From assembly GCA_020746105.1 (NCBI GenBank), contig CM036629.1, forward strand, positions 1,619,501 to 1,683,500: 64,000 nt of DNA, written 5' to 3'. Shown in pieces: positions 1-12,300 of this stretch. The position numbers and the translations under genes were made by a program. This stretch comes from Trogon surrucura. Its lineage: Eukaryota; Chordata; Aves; Trogoniformes; Trogonidae. The notes below the pieces were generated by a model, which saw nothing but the letters and a program-made list of their open reading frames with translations, ran no database searches and was not told the DNA's origin. Position 1 is the stretch's first letter. Each line of letters begins with the position of its first letter.

Positions 1-17
1 GCAGCCTGGGCAACAAA

Positions 18-83
18 GTGGGGAAACTTGAATTACTTGGGCAGGACAAAGTGGAGAAACTCGAACTACTGGGGCAGGACAAA
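18..83. repeat. Two-copy 33-bp direct repeat
   Basis: Positions 18-50 and 51-83 are two copies of a 33-bp unit with about five substitutions. The unit is a multiple of three and in one plus frame reads KLELLGQDK twice. Several of the differences are silent in that frame (ttg/ctg-type Leu changes, gaa/gag-type changes), which hints at past coding, although the sample is tiny. Confidence 0.7.
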
Positions 84-105
84 CAACAGGATGCCAAGGA
101 GATGA

Positions 106-276
106 GAGGAACGCGGCGAAACAGAAATTGTCACTGGAATATACACAACTGCAGCGTCCAATGCTGCGAGGGCTTTAGAAGAAGTTTTTGGAAGAAGCAG
201 AGGCAAATGGAAAACGGGAAAAAAATGCAGCGTGAGTTTACCAGAGGTGGATTGCGCCAGAAAACCTGAGGACTGA
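106..276 (+). other. Orphan open frame of unknown origin (possible pseudogene fragment)
   Basis: A 56-codon plus-strand frame opens after a TGA at 103-105 and closes with TGA at 274-276. It reads GETEIVTGIYTTAASNAARA and then LEEVFGRSRGKWKTG. It is a different frame from the KLELLGQDK repeat just upstream, so the pair could be one decayed coding region with a frameshift near position 100. I recognise no family. It lies antisense within an ACSF3 intron and may be chance. Confidence 0.2.
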
Positions 277-1910
277 TGTTCCAGATAGACAGAAAGCAGC
301 AGATCTGATCAACAACATATTCCCCACCCGTGCTGCCTGCTGGGAGGTGGCTACTGATGAGATCACGGGGCTGAGGGCAGGATTTGTGAGGTGGGCAACA
401 ACCCAGGTGGAGGAGACGAAGCCCAAAGCACCCTGTGAGGCCCTGTGGTAGCCAGCCAGCCTCACTGGATGGCCTTCAGCTCTCCAGGGCTCAACCTGAA
501 CTTCACCCCGAATCCCAACTAACTGCTTGACCCCGAATCAGTGATTTGCTGCCTTGGTGAAGGCATCTTATGAGGCTTCAGCACCACGCGGCACGTCCCA
601 CACCTACAGCGAGGAGCTGCTGATGGGAGATGGAACTGGGATGCTGGAGGTAAGGTTCACCATCAAGAGACCTGCAGAAAGTACCAGCACACAATGATGG
701 GATGCAGCAGGGACAAGAAAACAGATGAAAAATTGTACTGTTGGGAGGAGAGGTGTTCTGGAAGTGTAGGACTAAGAACAAAGTGTGCACCCAAGCCCAT
801 GGCACCCATTCCCACCCATGGCACACCCCCCAGACTTTGGAGGAAGCCTCCAAGGGAACCCTGGCAGCTTGGTGGTGACCCAGCATGTCCCCACCGCTTC
901 TCTGGAGATCTGGGATGGATGTAAGCGAGGTGAAGCCTTTCCTGGTCACCTCCACATGGCAGGGAGGTCAACGGCCAAAACCTCTGGTCATGACAAAGGG
1001 TGACGGTGCCAGCTGTCCCCAGTGGAGATGGAGGCAACCAGCAGCAAGCTGCTAGCAGATGGCAGGGACACGGTGGGGCACGGGAAGGAAGGGCTGGGAG
1101 ATGCTAGTGGCTTTCGGGAGGGACGGCCACAGCCGAGCCAGTTCCCATCCAGGACGACAGCTTGCATATGGATAAACAACGAGATAATTACGACCTTCCA
1201 GGGAGGGGGGAGAAAAGCCCGTGGCTGCAACGTCCTCCTGCTGCCAGCTCCTGCAACCCATACGTCCCGCACGGTTCCCTTCGCAGGCTCATCACGAGAA
1301 AATTGCTCGCCATAAAAGCCCTGGCTAGAGCACTGTGTTAGATACAGCTGTGAAACCACTTATCTATTGATAGACCCCTACTGTCAGGGACCAGGGGTTT
1401 GGCTTTCATGCGAGCGAGCGATTTGAGAAGGAGGGTGGGGAGAAAGAAAAAAAAAAAAAAAAAAGAGGAAAAAAAAATATCCAACAAAAATGACAACCCA
1501 AAAAACCTACCGACCAACAAACAAACAAATAAAGAGAGAGACAATACTCGACAGCTTGCAGGGTTTCCAGGCCTCTGCCAGCTGGGAAGCTAAGCGTATG
1601 AAATATGCATTGCACGGAACAAAGCAAACTGAAGCGCTCGGCGCGGGAGGGCTGTAACCCTTTCCTGTGCGCTGGAGCCAGGCGTGGGGAGAATGAGGTC
1701 CTCCCAAAAAAAGCTGAAGGCAACAAGAGAGCCAGGAAAAAAGCACCCAGGGCTGTGGGTAAGGAATACTGAGCCTGCCTATGTGGTCAGGTGGACTCAG
1801 CCTAAGGTGGGTTACAAGTTTAGGAATGGTTTGGACATGAGCGGCTACACGAGCAATAGCTGAGATGGCTCAAAGCAGGACATCCACCTCTACACCTCTG
1901 CTCTCCAGGG

Positions 1911-2143
1911 ATCATAGAATCATAGAATCACTCAGGCTGGAGAAGACCCCTGGGATCATGGAGTCCAACCACTGACCCTGCTCTGCCAAGCTCACCCCTA
2001 AACCATCTCTCCCAACCCCACATCTCAACGACCTTGAAACCCCTCCAGGGATGGGGACTCCACCTCCTCCCTGGGCAGCCTGTGCCAAGCTCTGACTACT
2101 CTTGCGGGGAAAAAATTTTTCCTAATACCCAGTCTAAAATAGA
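1911..2143 (-). mobile_element. CR1 LINE, 5'-truncated 3' end
   Basis: It starts with ATCATAGAATCATAGAATCA, the complement of the CR1 3' terminal repeat, so the element runs on the minus strand. The body contains the conserved CR1 segments GGGCAGCCTGTGCCA and CCACCTCCTCCCTGG and ends in TTTTTCCTAATACCCA. About 230 bp is typical of the heavily 5'-truncated avian CR1 copies. It sits in ACSF3 intron 6. Confidence 0.9.
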
Positions 2144-5100
2144 TGTATTGGAGGAGAAGCACTTCTCCGAGCACTCAGAGGGCAGCATCTCTCCAGAGGA
2201 CCATCGCCAAGCTCCTGAGCAAGGAGGAGGTTGGGGGATGCTGTGTCAGGGCTCAGGCACTGCCACCTCCTGCCCACCCTGTCCCACCCTGGGCCGCAGA
2301 GCGAGGAACAGACCACACAGCAACCGCGTCAGGCCGGAGCGTGTCGTTTGGAGCTGATAGGGATGGTGAGGCTTCATCCTTCTGCCTGTCACCCAAAGGG
2401 AAACATAAAGCCAAGATGAGCAGTGAATGGAACAAGGCAAAAAGCAGTGCAAGGCACAGCCCACAGCCTGATCGCATGCGGCTCCGTGGCAGCTCAGGAA
2501 ACCAGCTCGCGGCCCTGAGGTGCGGCAACGATCAGCGAGGAAGCAGCACAAGGGCCAGTTCGAAGACCTGAGCAAACTGGATGCAACGGAGCACAAGGCT
2601 TGTGGGAGCTGCAAGGAGATCGGAGGGCTGGAGAGTGAAAGGAATCCAGCACTCTCATTGAGGGACGGGAGAAAACGAAGGGAAGAGCAGAGATCCAGCA
2701 AACTTTCAGCTAAGTAGATTATTGATCTTCAGGGCGTGCCAGAAACCAGCTTTGCAAATTACAGCAGTCCCCTGCTGCAAGCTCAGGCACTTACCGGATG
2801 GCAAAGCAGAAACGCTCCCCAGCTCCCCGCTCCCACCACCCACACGCCTTCCTCTGCCACCGCTGCGATGCCACCGAGCTCCTGTTTGCATCTCACTGCG
2901 GCAGGACGCGCAAAACACGTCCACGGGGCGACGACGCGCAGGGAAACGTCGCAGAGAAACAGGAGAGACGGTGTTAGCGGGGAAGAAACAGCTCGGAGAA
3001 AGTCTGTTGTCTTCTGTTGTCGAGAGGGAGCAGAAGGCAGAAACCTCAGCCTAACGCGAGCGGGGAAGGCGGTGACCTCGCGAGGCTCCGTGCAGCTAAG
3101 CAAATAATTTCTTTGGCAAAGGCAAGCGCTCTTTCCGCTCGCAGTCAGGAGGGTTTCTGCGCAGCGGAGCCGAGGTGTGAACGCCTCGCAGGTTGCCCTG
3201 ACAACGCGGCGAACCCCCCCGGCACCAAGATCACCTGCTTGCACGAGCCGAGATGCTGGTGAGAAGGAGGCCAACTCCTACCGGGGTGGCTCCACCAAAT
3301 CTAACCCACCGTGCCCCTTCGAGCTGCTGGGAACAGCTGCCCCACAGCCCAGCTACCAGGACCGGCTCGTGCTCGGCAGTTTCGTTATGATCTGTGCAGC
3401 AGCACAGATGTACCCATGGTTTTGGTGTACAGAGAGGTCCCTGCCCTGAAAGTCACGCAACTGAAGCAGAGGTGTTTACTTCCAGCAACCTGTTACGTGG
3501 TGTTGGGTGATTTTTTTCATAGTATCAACGCCAAAGCAGAGAAAAATACCCGGAGTGGGGATGGGGCTGAGTATGCTCATATCCGGGCAGAGCGGACGCT
3601 GGGAGGGCCACGTGGCTCCTGCCACCAGCCCCACCACCACGGCCCTTCAACCAGGACCCCTCTGCCTTCACCAGGTTGACGCCACATACGTCTGAGCCCT
3701 CAGCAAACACGCTGAAAACCTCAGAGCCCTCCTGCGAGGGAGGTGAGGAAGCGTTTGTTGATCTCTTCTCATAAGAGGCAAAGAAACGGCCACGCCAGGG
3801 TTGTCCGTTGGTGACACCAATCGGGTCTTCTCACCCCAGGGACAGCCCCTCCTTTTAAAAAAAGCCTGGTGGTGACTGGTGGAGCATGATGGGCACTCGG
3901 ACTATCAGATCCTCCTCATTTTAAATAAATTCCACTGACGTACTCTCTTCTGACATAAATTATTAGCCAAGCGTGCTGCGCATGGGGTGCCAGCAGCGGC
4001 ATCTCAGGGCGGGAACAGGCAGCAGGTGAGGCTTTCTGCCTGCAAGTTGTGACTCGGTTAAATTCCACCATTGCCGGGAGAAGGGATGTGCCACCACGGC
4101 TGCCACCTGCCCGCCAGCGCGGCCACGCCACGGAAAAATCACACTCCACATCCAGGCCGTACAAAACCCAACCTCCTGGCATCTCCATGTGTCTGTCCGT
4201 GCCAAGACATGCTGAGAGCGGGGTCCGGTTTTCCCACCTCGCTTCTGGAAGCACCAGGGACAGGAACAGCCAAGCTCCACTCTCCTCCTGGAAATGCTGT
4301 GGATGTCCTGGAGGTACCCAGTCACCCACCGTCACACCTAGGGTGGCCCAAAGCAGGTGGGACCATTTCTCTCCCTTCAGCCTGAAGAAACTCCCAGTTA
4401 AGGTGGGACACGGTGGGTGAGATGGGAACAGCCTTTCAGAGAGGGAAGAACTCGTCAGGCGACACCCAGAGGCAAATTCTACCACCTCCCTGGCTGTTCT
4501 CTTGAGAATTCACCAGAACATTCAAAAAAAAACCACAGAACAACCCAAGGGAGAGGGTGATAGAAAGCCAGCCCTCAGCAAGGGGTGTGGGGCCAACAGA
4601 GGTGCTGGTGGGAGCTCCTGGGAGCAACACAAGGCACCAGTATGGACCTCAGTCCCAAATATAAACTCAAGCAGCCTGAAACCAGAGGAAAGAGAAGAGT
4701 TACATGAGTCTCAGCTCTTTGAAGCCCTGGGGAGCAGTGGGCTTCTAGCACCAGACACAGGTCATCTGGGCTTCCCTTTCTCTCGATACAACCAGAAGAA
4801 AGGAGAAGGCGTATTAGGCAGAAAAAACCCCCACATTATGTGTTTTTTCCCTCTCGTAATTCAGAAGAACAACGTCCACATATCATCCTGGAAGTAGCAG
4901 CACTTTGGGGATTCTCACGTCTGAGACCTAATTTGTAAAGCGCCTGGGGATCCCGCAGGGTAAAAAAAAAAAAAAAAAAAAAGCATTACAGGATCATTAC
5001 CAAAATGGACACGTTATATTTCACGTCTCGGTTCCACGCAAGTGGAAAAAATAAAAAGTCAGAATCTTACTCCAGGATGAGGGGACAAAACCATGAAGGA

Positions 5101-6232
5101 TAGCACTGGTCCAGTGAAGTGTTCACAACAGGACGCGGCTTCCTACACGTCAAGTGTGGCCCCTCCAGCTTTGCCCACTGCTCAGTCACGTCCCAGCAGC
5201 GACATGGAGTAAAGAGCAGCAAACGTGGGTGTGTTTTCTTAATAAAAGCTACAACCCCTGGCCAGAATGGTCCCTTTCAGCTCTCTCCTGGGCTCATTTC
5301 ACACATCTGGGGTGGGATCCTGCGCTATGTTATGGCATCAGGACACAACCTAACCACAACCCACACGCGGGGCTGCTGGTATAGATAATCTAGAGAAAAA
5401 AATAAAATAAAATAAAGGCTTTCTCGAGCTTTCACCAGTACTTACACCAGCAGTGTCCCTGGTATACCCTGCCACAGACCGGGAAGCTCCTTTCGAACCC
5501 TAGGCATGCACGCAGCTAGGTGAAAAACTGTTTCCCCAGAGATTCAGGTTGAATCTCACGCCTGCCTGTCTCCCACCCACGCAGCGCACACGACTGCTGG
5601 CGTAATTTCTCTTGCACACGCGAGCCCGTACATCACCTGGCTGCTGATCTGCCAGAGGCAGCGTGATCTGCACCCACAGTGAGGCTGCAAAGGAGACGTG
5701 GTGGGAACGCAGACCCTGTTTGCTCATTTCTGTGGGGAGAGAAAGGGACTGAGGCAGAAGGATGCCCTTGACCTTGGGCTGGGGGTGGTTTCTGCAGCAC
5801 CCCAACATGAGGGCAGCTCATGGGCCCAACCGCTTCACCATCAAAGGGTGTCCAACTCCTGAGACACCAGAACTGCTGGTGCGGATGTCACTCAGCAGCT
5901 GGAGCTCAGCATGGAGCTGGATTTTCACGGAAACCCAACGCGGTTCCCCCTCTGCCATTTCAAAATGAGCACAAGCCCCAAAGTCACCAGGTGTTCTCCT
6001 CTCTCAGATGTTTGTCTACACAGTAGGGACAACCCTTGTGCAGTCCATGAAGCACCATGGCTACAGCAACCCATGAAAAGAACGCAACATGTAGAAAACT
6101 CTAAGTAGCATCAATGAGTTTTTGGAAATAACAGCAGGGCAAGCCTCAGTCCTTGGGGCTTCAAAGGGCTGGAGAGGTGAGAACTTTTCACGAGACAGAG
6201 CAAAAGCAGCGGAGAACACGGCTGAGCACTAC

Positions 6233-6345
6233 CTGCGTGTTGTTCTCATCTCCCTGAGCGTGGACGGTGTAGGAACGACGCCCATTCTTCACGGACTCGG
6301 TGGCGATGCGCACTTCCACCCCGGGGAGCGGCGTGCCCACCGAAC
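6233..6345 (-). CDS. ACSF3: ACSF3 exon 6 (residues 387-424), last exon inside the window
   Basis: This 113-bp exon lies between an acceptor ending TTTTCCTCCGCAG and a GTAGTG donor; the frame leaves in phase 0. It encodes [18 protein letters not shown] and then [14 protein letters not shown]. In mammals this is followed by the segment carrying the GELLVRGP-type motif and the hinge, which I could not find anywhere in 1-6232 on the minus strand. The gene therefore continues beyond the left edge through an intron longer than 6.2 kb. Confidence 0.94.
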
Positions 6346-9300
6346 CTGCGGAGGAAAACAAGGCTGAAACAGCGGACAGCCTCCGGGAGGCCACAAGAAT
6401 CGAGGACGCAAAAGAGCAGCTGCTCGCCTATCAGCGGCATCTGCAGCCTGTGCTGGCATTAAAGAACTTCCTAGCAGGGGGCTACCCTTCAGGAGGGCTT
6501 CGATCACATCGCATGTCTGCGTGCAAATGTCACCGCGGTACAACACGCCGTTGTTCGCCGAGCCGGCAGCGCTGGAAGTGCCTAGGAAAACAAATGGGTC
6601 TCCAGCCCCAAAGAGTCTCTCTTGGCTGGGCTTTGAAGGCATCAGCATAGCTTCGCAGCTCAGTAATGAAGCTGTCTTTTCAAAAAAAGAAAAAAAAAAG
6701 TAAGCACAATGAAACCGACACAAAGATGTGGAAAGAAAGAGCACGATGATTACTACAGTGGCTCACTGCTTCTCTATAGCCCGGACCTGACAGAGAAGGC
6801 AAAGGCTTAAGAGAGCGAGAATTGCAAGGGATTATCTCAGTTTTATGAGACATCAATACGCTGTATATAAAACATCACAGGAAAAAAAGCAGAGATCAAA
6901 ACCACGCCGTCCTTCCACAGGTTTCAGTTTTCAAAGCCAGGGAATCTGACACAGTGTCACCAACAACTGTTGTTAAGCTCCAAGACGGTTTTGAGACCCT
7001 GAGCTCCCCGACCTGCAGCCCGCACCATTCCCACCCCCTGGTTTAGTGCCTGCTCCTCTTGGTGAGCATCTGAAAGGAGGGAAGAAAAGGCAGCTTTGCT
7101 CCTGTGACCTCCGTGTGATGAGGGGCTCCGGGCTCAGCAGCAAGCGGGCGTCGCGGGCATCTGCTGCCTCAGCAGGTTTTGCTCCACATCTCAGCGGAAC
7201 GAGATGGCTCTAGTCCCAAGATGACGCCCGTGACTTTTATCCCCTGCGAGTGGGAAAGAGGGATGGCAGCACAGAGCAACCTGGACAGGTCTGAGCTTAA
7301 ATCAGTAAGCGTACTCTTATTTTTAAGCGGTGATCAATTTTTTCCCCTGGAGAGCCTCCAGCTGGTGATGCTTTCTAGCTCTGCAAGGATCAGCTCAACA
7401 CCGGCCAAATCCTTAGAGCAGCACCTGGAGCTCAGCGCTGCGTTCCCCTTGTCGTCTGTATTTCAGGCATTTAGGTTCAAGTGGTGTTTTCTCTACCCCG
7501 GTTTCATTCTCCTGTCCAAGCCCTGGAGATCCGATATCTCTGACATCATGATTTTATTTGCTACACTGGTCAGTTGCCATGGAAATAGATATGTCGTCGT
7601 AGCCCAGATTTATGGCATCCCTGCAGGATCAGCTAAGAGCAGATGGGCTATGAGGGAGTGAGATTTTTATTGCAGCGAAACTACCCGAACAATTAGCAAA
7701 TCTGGCAAGAAATGAACAGAAAGCGACGTGGCAGCGCTGCGATGTGTGTCTGTTCAGCTTGAAATTGCCTTGGGCATTCGGGTCGGCCAACAAGCAGTCA
7801 GGTCCCTTCCCTTACAGCAAGGATCGCTTGGGCTGCTCTCATCTCGTGGCCAGAGCCTGCCAGGAGCCAGAGACAGGGCAAGGAGAGAGAAGCATGTGCC
7901 AAGAGAAGTCACCAGGAGAAGCGCCCGGAGGTGCCGTGTAGAGGTGTTTACTTTAAACAGTCTGGTACCTGCCACAGTAGACTCCAGGAGGACTCAAAGC
8001 AAGGAACAAGTCACGGAAAACACTCTAAACGTTTGCATTCCAAGCTTGCTGAAGCCACCTTCTAGACTTCTACGGGGATGTTTTCTCCAGCGTGAAAAAC
8101 GCCTCGTGGGAAAAGCCTCCAACCTGCCTGCGAGGCGAGGGTCGACGGGCGGACGCTGCAAAGTCACTCTTGCAAAGCTCGCGGAGGGAGCGAGGAACTG
8201 TCGTGGGCTCTCACAGATTTGTCGTCCCTGGAAGCCTTCAAATCCAGATCAGACGGATGCCTTCCTAGAAGATGCTCCTTCCCTGTCTGCAAGCTACTGA
8301 CCTCAGCACAGAGATATAACAGACCGATACGTGGGCAGTGGGGCTAAATGGCTACTGGCCACTCCTAGTCTCAGCCTTTGAGAACAAAATACCAAAGATC
8401 AGCACAGCTCTGCCAAGCACATCTGAGGACACAGAGAAGGTGACGTGTGCCCCATACAGCGTTTCAGATCACAGCTACAAATTCAGCTCCATCCATTTAC
8501 GTCCTACCCGACTAAACTAAAACCAACATGTGAAGTAAGTCCCTCGTGGGGAGTCGCTTCCTTACATTCGGTGTGGAAAAGGCTTCCTGGTATTTAGGAA
8601 AAATGACAAACTCGGGAATTAACATCTCTAAAGGCTGAAAATGCTCACAACGTCGATCAGAGCTACACGAACTTGGCAGTATTAATAAAATTCATGCAAA
8701 AACAACGACTAGATCTTCTTGGGCCCATCCACCACATCCGTGCCGACTCCAACAGGTCAGCAGAAAGCTGAGCCCGTTCCCAAAGGAGCGGCACCGGAGG
8801 TCCTGGCTTCACCGAGAACACAATCGGGGGCGATCAGAGCGGGGTCAACCCTGAGCACTGACTTCTCTTTGTCCCCAGCCATAATCTCAAGGAGAAATCC
8901 CTGCTCTTTCCTCTCTCGCTCCCTTCCCAGCTCTCTCCCAATTTGCAGGCTCCTGGATGTTAAGAAATGCTGGCGACGTGCCCGCGGTGTCAGCTCAGGC
9001 GGCATCAGCCGGGCTGCAGGCAGGAAGGAGTGACACTATTATTCTTTCACCGCTTCTCCTCCGTTTAAAAAAGTTGTCAGCTCTTCGCAGATAAATTTAA
9101 TTGGCCCTGCGGTCTGTGTCCTTCGGTATCTGGGGACCTCGATGCTGTTATGTGCGGTGGCGTCCTGGGAGAATTGAAACAGGCCAACGATAAGGCACTC
9201 AACGATCTCACTGTCAACAATACACGGAGTCCCCGCTGTAGGAGCTATTAGTCGCCTCTGATCTAAACCTCCAATTAAAGTGGTGATTAGGCCCAGCGAG

Positions 9301-12300
9301 GCATTCTCCGTCCATGAATTATTCATCTCCCTTCACAGTAACAGCACCGGGGGGATTAGAATGAGAGCTGGTGAAAACAGAGGCATTTTTAAGCAGGGTT
9401 TTAACCATATACAAGCAAACATTTATCTTTCAAATCTTTCATCTTCTCTTCTTCTGGAAATTAAAGCTTCCCCCCGCCAGCTTGGCCCTTCAGACCCGAG
9501 CTGTGGGTGGAGAGCGGTGCCGCTCTGCTGGGGACATCAGCGGTGACACAACGGGCAGGCACCAAAGACTCGAGCCTTCTGCAGGCACACTGACTGGGTG
9601 GAAGCCCCAGGATCAGCTCACGAAGCAGTGGAGAAGGATGTGTGATGCTTCCACTCCCGGAGAAAGCCCCTGGCAAGTAGGAGGATCCCTGGACTTGCCC
9701 ACGCTGGCATCTGTTTTTTTTTTTTGCCAGTAAAGCTAGTAATAGTTTTGGTCAGCGTGCAGGTCTGCGGTCACCACTAGCATTTGTGCCTGTACCACCA
9801 GGACCACGAGGTCTTTTCTCGGGATGCTTCAGCCCGTGTTCCCACCCCATCGCTGCGTTTGACTCTCAGCCGACTCTCTCGTGCTGGATGCTCTGTGGTA
9901 CCCGTTGACCTCACAGCCCAGCCTCTCACGGGGTAACACATCAAAAGCTTTTCCACAGCTCCAGTAAATTATGCCTCAGCTTCACCCATCTGCTTCCCAA
10001 CTGACACTTTCTGAAATAAATTAATCAAGTCTATTCAATTATAGCCTTCTCTCTCTAAGGTCTCTCTCTGATCCACACATTTGAGATGCTTCTCTCCCCT
10101 CTCGGGGCTGCAGCGAACCCCCGGATGGCGATTGGAGTGGAGGTCAGTCAGTCTTTATCCCCAGCCCCTCTGCCTGCAGTTGCAGGAGATGTCCTCTGCT
10201 CCCCTGCAGATCCCAGTACCCTCGGGGACCCTGGCCCAGCTCTGGCCAGAAGCACGGCCACCCAGCTTGGGAGTAGGAGCTGCTCTTCTGGGTGCCAACA
10301 TCTGTGTTGCCCATGTTGCTTTCAGTCTCATTTCCTTTCTCTCTTTGCCTCCTGGGAAATTTCTAGAGCCTCAACTCATTTCAAGATGAATGAAAAGCGA
10401 ATATAACCGGGCACAGGGACGTTCAAATGATCTCTGCACCGTCGCACTGTGGCGTGGGGCTCACAAACACCTTGAGCTCATGCAGGTGGGAATCTCATTT
10501 CCCCACCCGCTCTCCTCTCCTGCCTGCAGGGATGGGGCTGCTGGAGGAAGGCTGAGCTGCAGGAATCACAGTTTTTCTGCAAAAGTAAATTAAGAGTTTC
10601 CATTTTGTGCTGCCCCTGAGCTGTGCTCAGGCCGAGGAGCCAGCAAAGGGAGGGCTGTCACTTCTCCTCTCCCCGTGCCATCCCTGCAGGGACATGGCTT
10701 CTGCATCGTGTGGGAGTGGGGGGCCGTGGGAATCCACGACGCCAGGGACAGCCCCCCTGGGTAACACTGGTCCCCGAAGGCGCCGGAGACTGAGACGATG
10801 CATACGGTGCTCACACAGCCAGCATGTGGGGAGGAGAAGGTGGCAGAGTGGTGGGCTGGCTTGCTCGGCAGACAGATGGCCACGTTCTTAACCAAAGGGA
10901 GGGCGGGGGCATTTTATATTTTTTGATGTTTCAGATCAATTTATTTCTAGGTTACATAAAGTACAGATATCGAGAGGAGTCACAAAGTGTAGCTAAGAGA
11001 AGTGGGGGAAGACAAGGAGAGAACAGAACCGGAGCGTACAACGAGGTGTGACAATTTCCAATTCCCAGAGAGTCAAGAAACTCGCACTAAAATAAGAATG
11101 AGCAGACATCCTATTTTAAGCGCTCGGTACCGATCGGTTGGACATGAACTGCTGCGTGGGGAATCCTGTGTCAACTCCACACACAAACACAATTTCACAG
11201 AGCAGAGGCTGAAGGTGCAGTCCCACCACAGTGCTTGAACTAAGACTTTGGACCTAACAAAGCACGAATACGTACTCTGCCTCTGGGACAGAACCAGCCT
11301 GGGCTGGTCGGGTCAGCATGAAGCACCGTGAGCTTTGCCAATCCACTGGAGCCAGGTATCCCAAGGAAATTCACACACCCACACCCCTCCTGGCTTCCAA
11401 TTCCCCTACCAGCACCATTATTCCTACCGTAGCCTGCTCCTCAATCGTGACAAATGGTGATTAAACATCTACTCTCTGCGATGAGAAAACCCAAGAACAC
11501 TTCATGGCCAAACACCTCGCACCCTCTAGAGACTCCTACCTGGGACACGGACTCCATGCAAAGGGTTAGAAAGCGCCATCCCAATCTCAGTCATCCCATA
11601 CCTCTCCAGCAACGTGTGCCCACTGATGCTCTCCCACTTCTCCAGGATAGGCACAGGCAGGGCTGCTGAGCCTGACACCATTAACCTGCACAAGGAAATC
11701 CCAGATAAAAAAGGATCCATCTCGTCAGGGAATTTGCAGCCTAACACAAGCTTACGTGAAACCTGCTCCTACGTAAAACTTTAAGCCGGAAGTCCCAAAA
11801 GCCTTTTAACTGCTACCAAGGATGTTCCTCACATCTAGAAGATTCTCTGTTAGGAGTTTTAAGCTCCTAAAAGAGATCCCACAGTAAAAGCTTGGCTGGC
11901 AGGACGAAGTCCTCAGTCTTGTGTCACGCATGGTGACACATATAACGAGCATGCAGACCCCTTCTGGCTTTACCATGCAAGAATGCCTTATAATTAAATA
12001 ATGCCACCCTGCTTCTCATTAAAGAGTCACTAAAGCACATGAACTGGCTGCGCAAAGAGGTGATGCTGAAAAGAAACCTCGGCAGGTCCACCACAGGGGG
12101 AGGACAGCCACTGACAGCCCCCACCCAGAGGGACATCGCTCCCCTACCTGATGTTCTGCTGGCAAAAGGCACGCACGAAAGCCTGGACTTGAGGCCGAGA
12201 GAAATGCTTGTCGTAATACTCGATCATCTTGGCATAGATCGTGGGCACTGCCATGAAGACACTGATGCGGGGAGCTTGGGAGCTTAGGAACTTCTTCCAA

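Larger units (their letters stand above)
1..6232 (-). other. ACSF3 intron 6 (partial), no exon found
   Basis: This stretch carries no recognisable exon on either strand. It holds a 33-bp direct duplication (18-83), a short orphan open frame (106-276), a CR1 fragment (1911-2143), A-tracts at about 1446-1464 and 4962-4982, and moderately GC-rich unique sequence. At 3192-3205 there is GTTGCCCTGACAAC, a one-mismatch RFX X-box. The remaining ACSF3 3' exons were looked for on the minus strand by their expected motifs and are absent. Confidence 0.7.
6346..11539 (-). other. ACSF3 intron 5
   Basis: The 5.2-kb intron has no repeat of recent age apart from an old CR1-like scrap (about 8205-8285). It contains two non-repetitive AT-rich blocks, 7500-7700 and 9040-9340, that resemble conserved non-coding elements and are listed separately. 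The remainder is unremarkable unique sequence. Confidence 0.7.

Noticed and set aside
4940..4990. A-tract of about 20 as tail of a processed pseudogene
   Set aside because: No gene-like sequence or target duplication adjoins it; A-tracts of this size occur repeatedly in the window.
6289..6744. 151-codon minus-strand open frame overlapping ACSF3 exon 6
   Set aside because: It overlaps the exon in a different frame from ACSF3; the spliced ACSF3 frame explains the conserved sequence.
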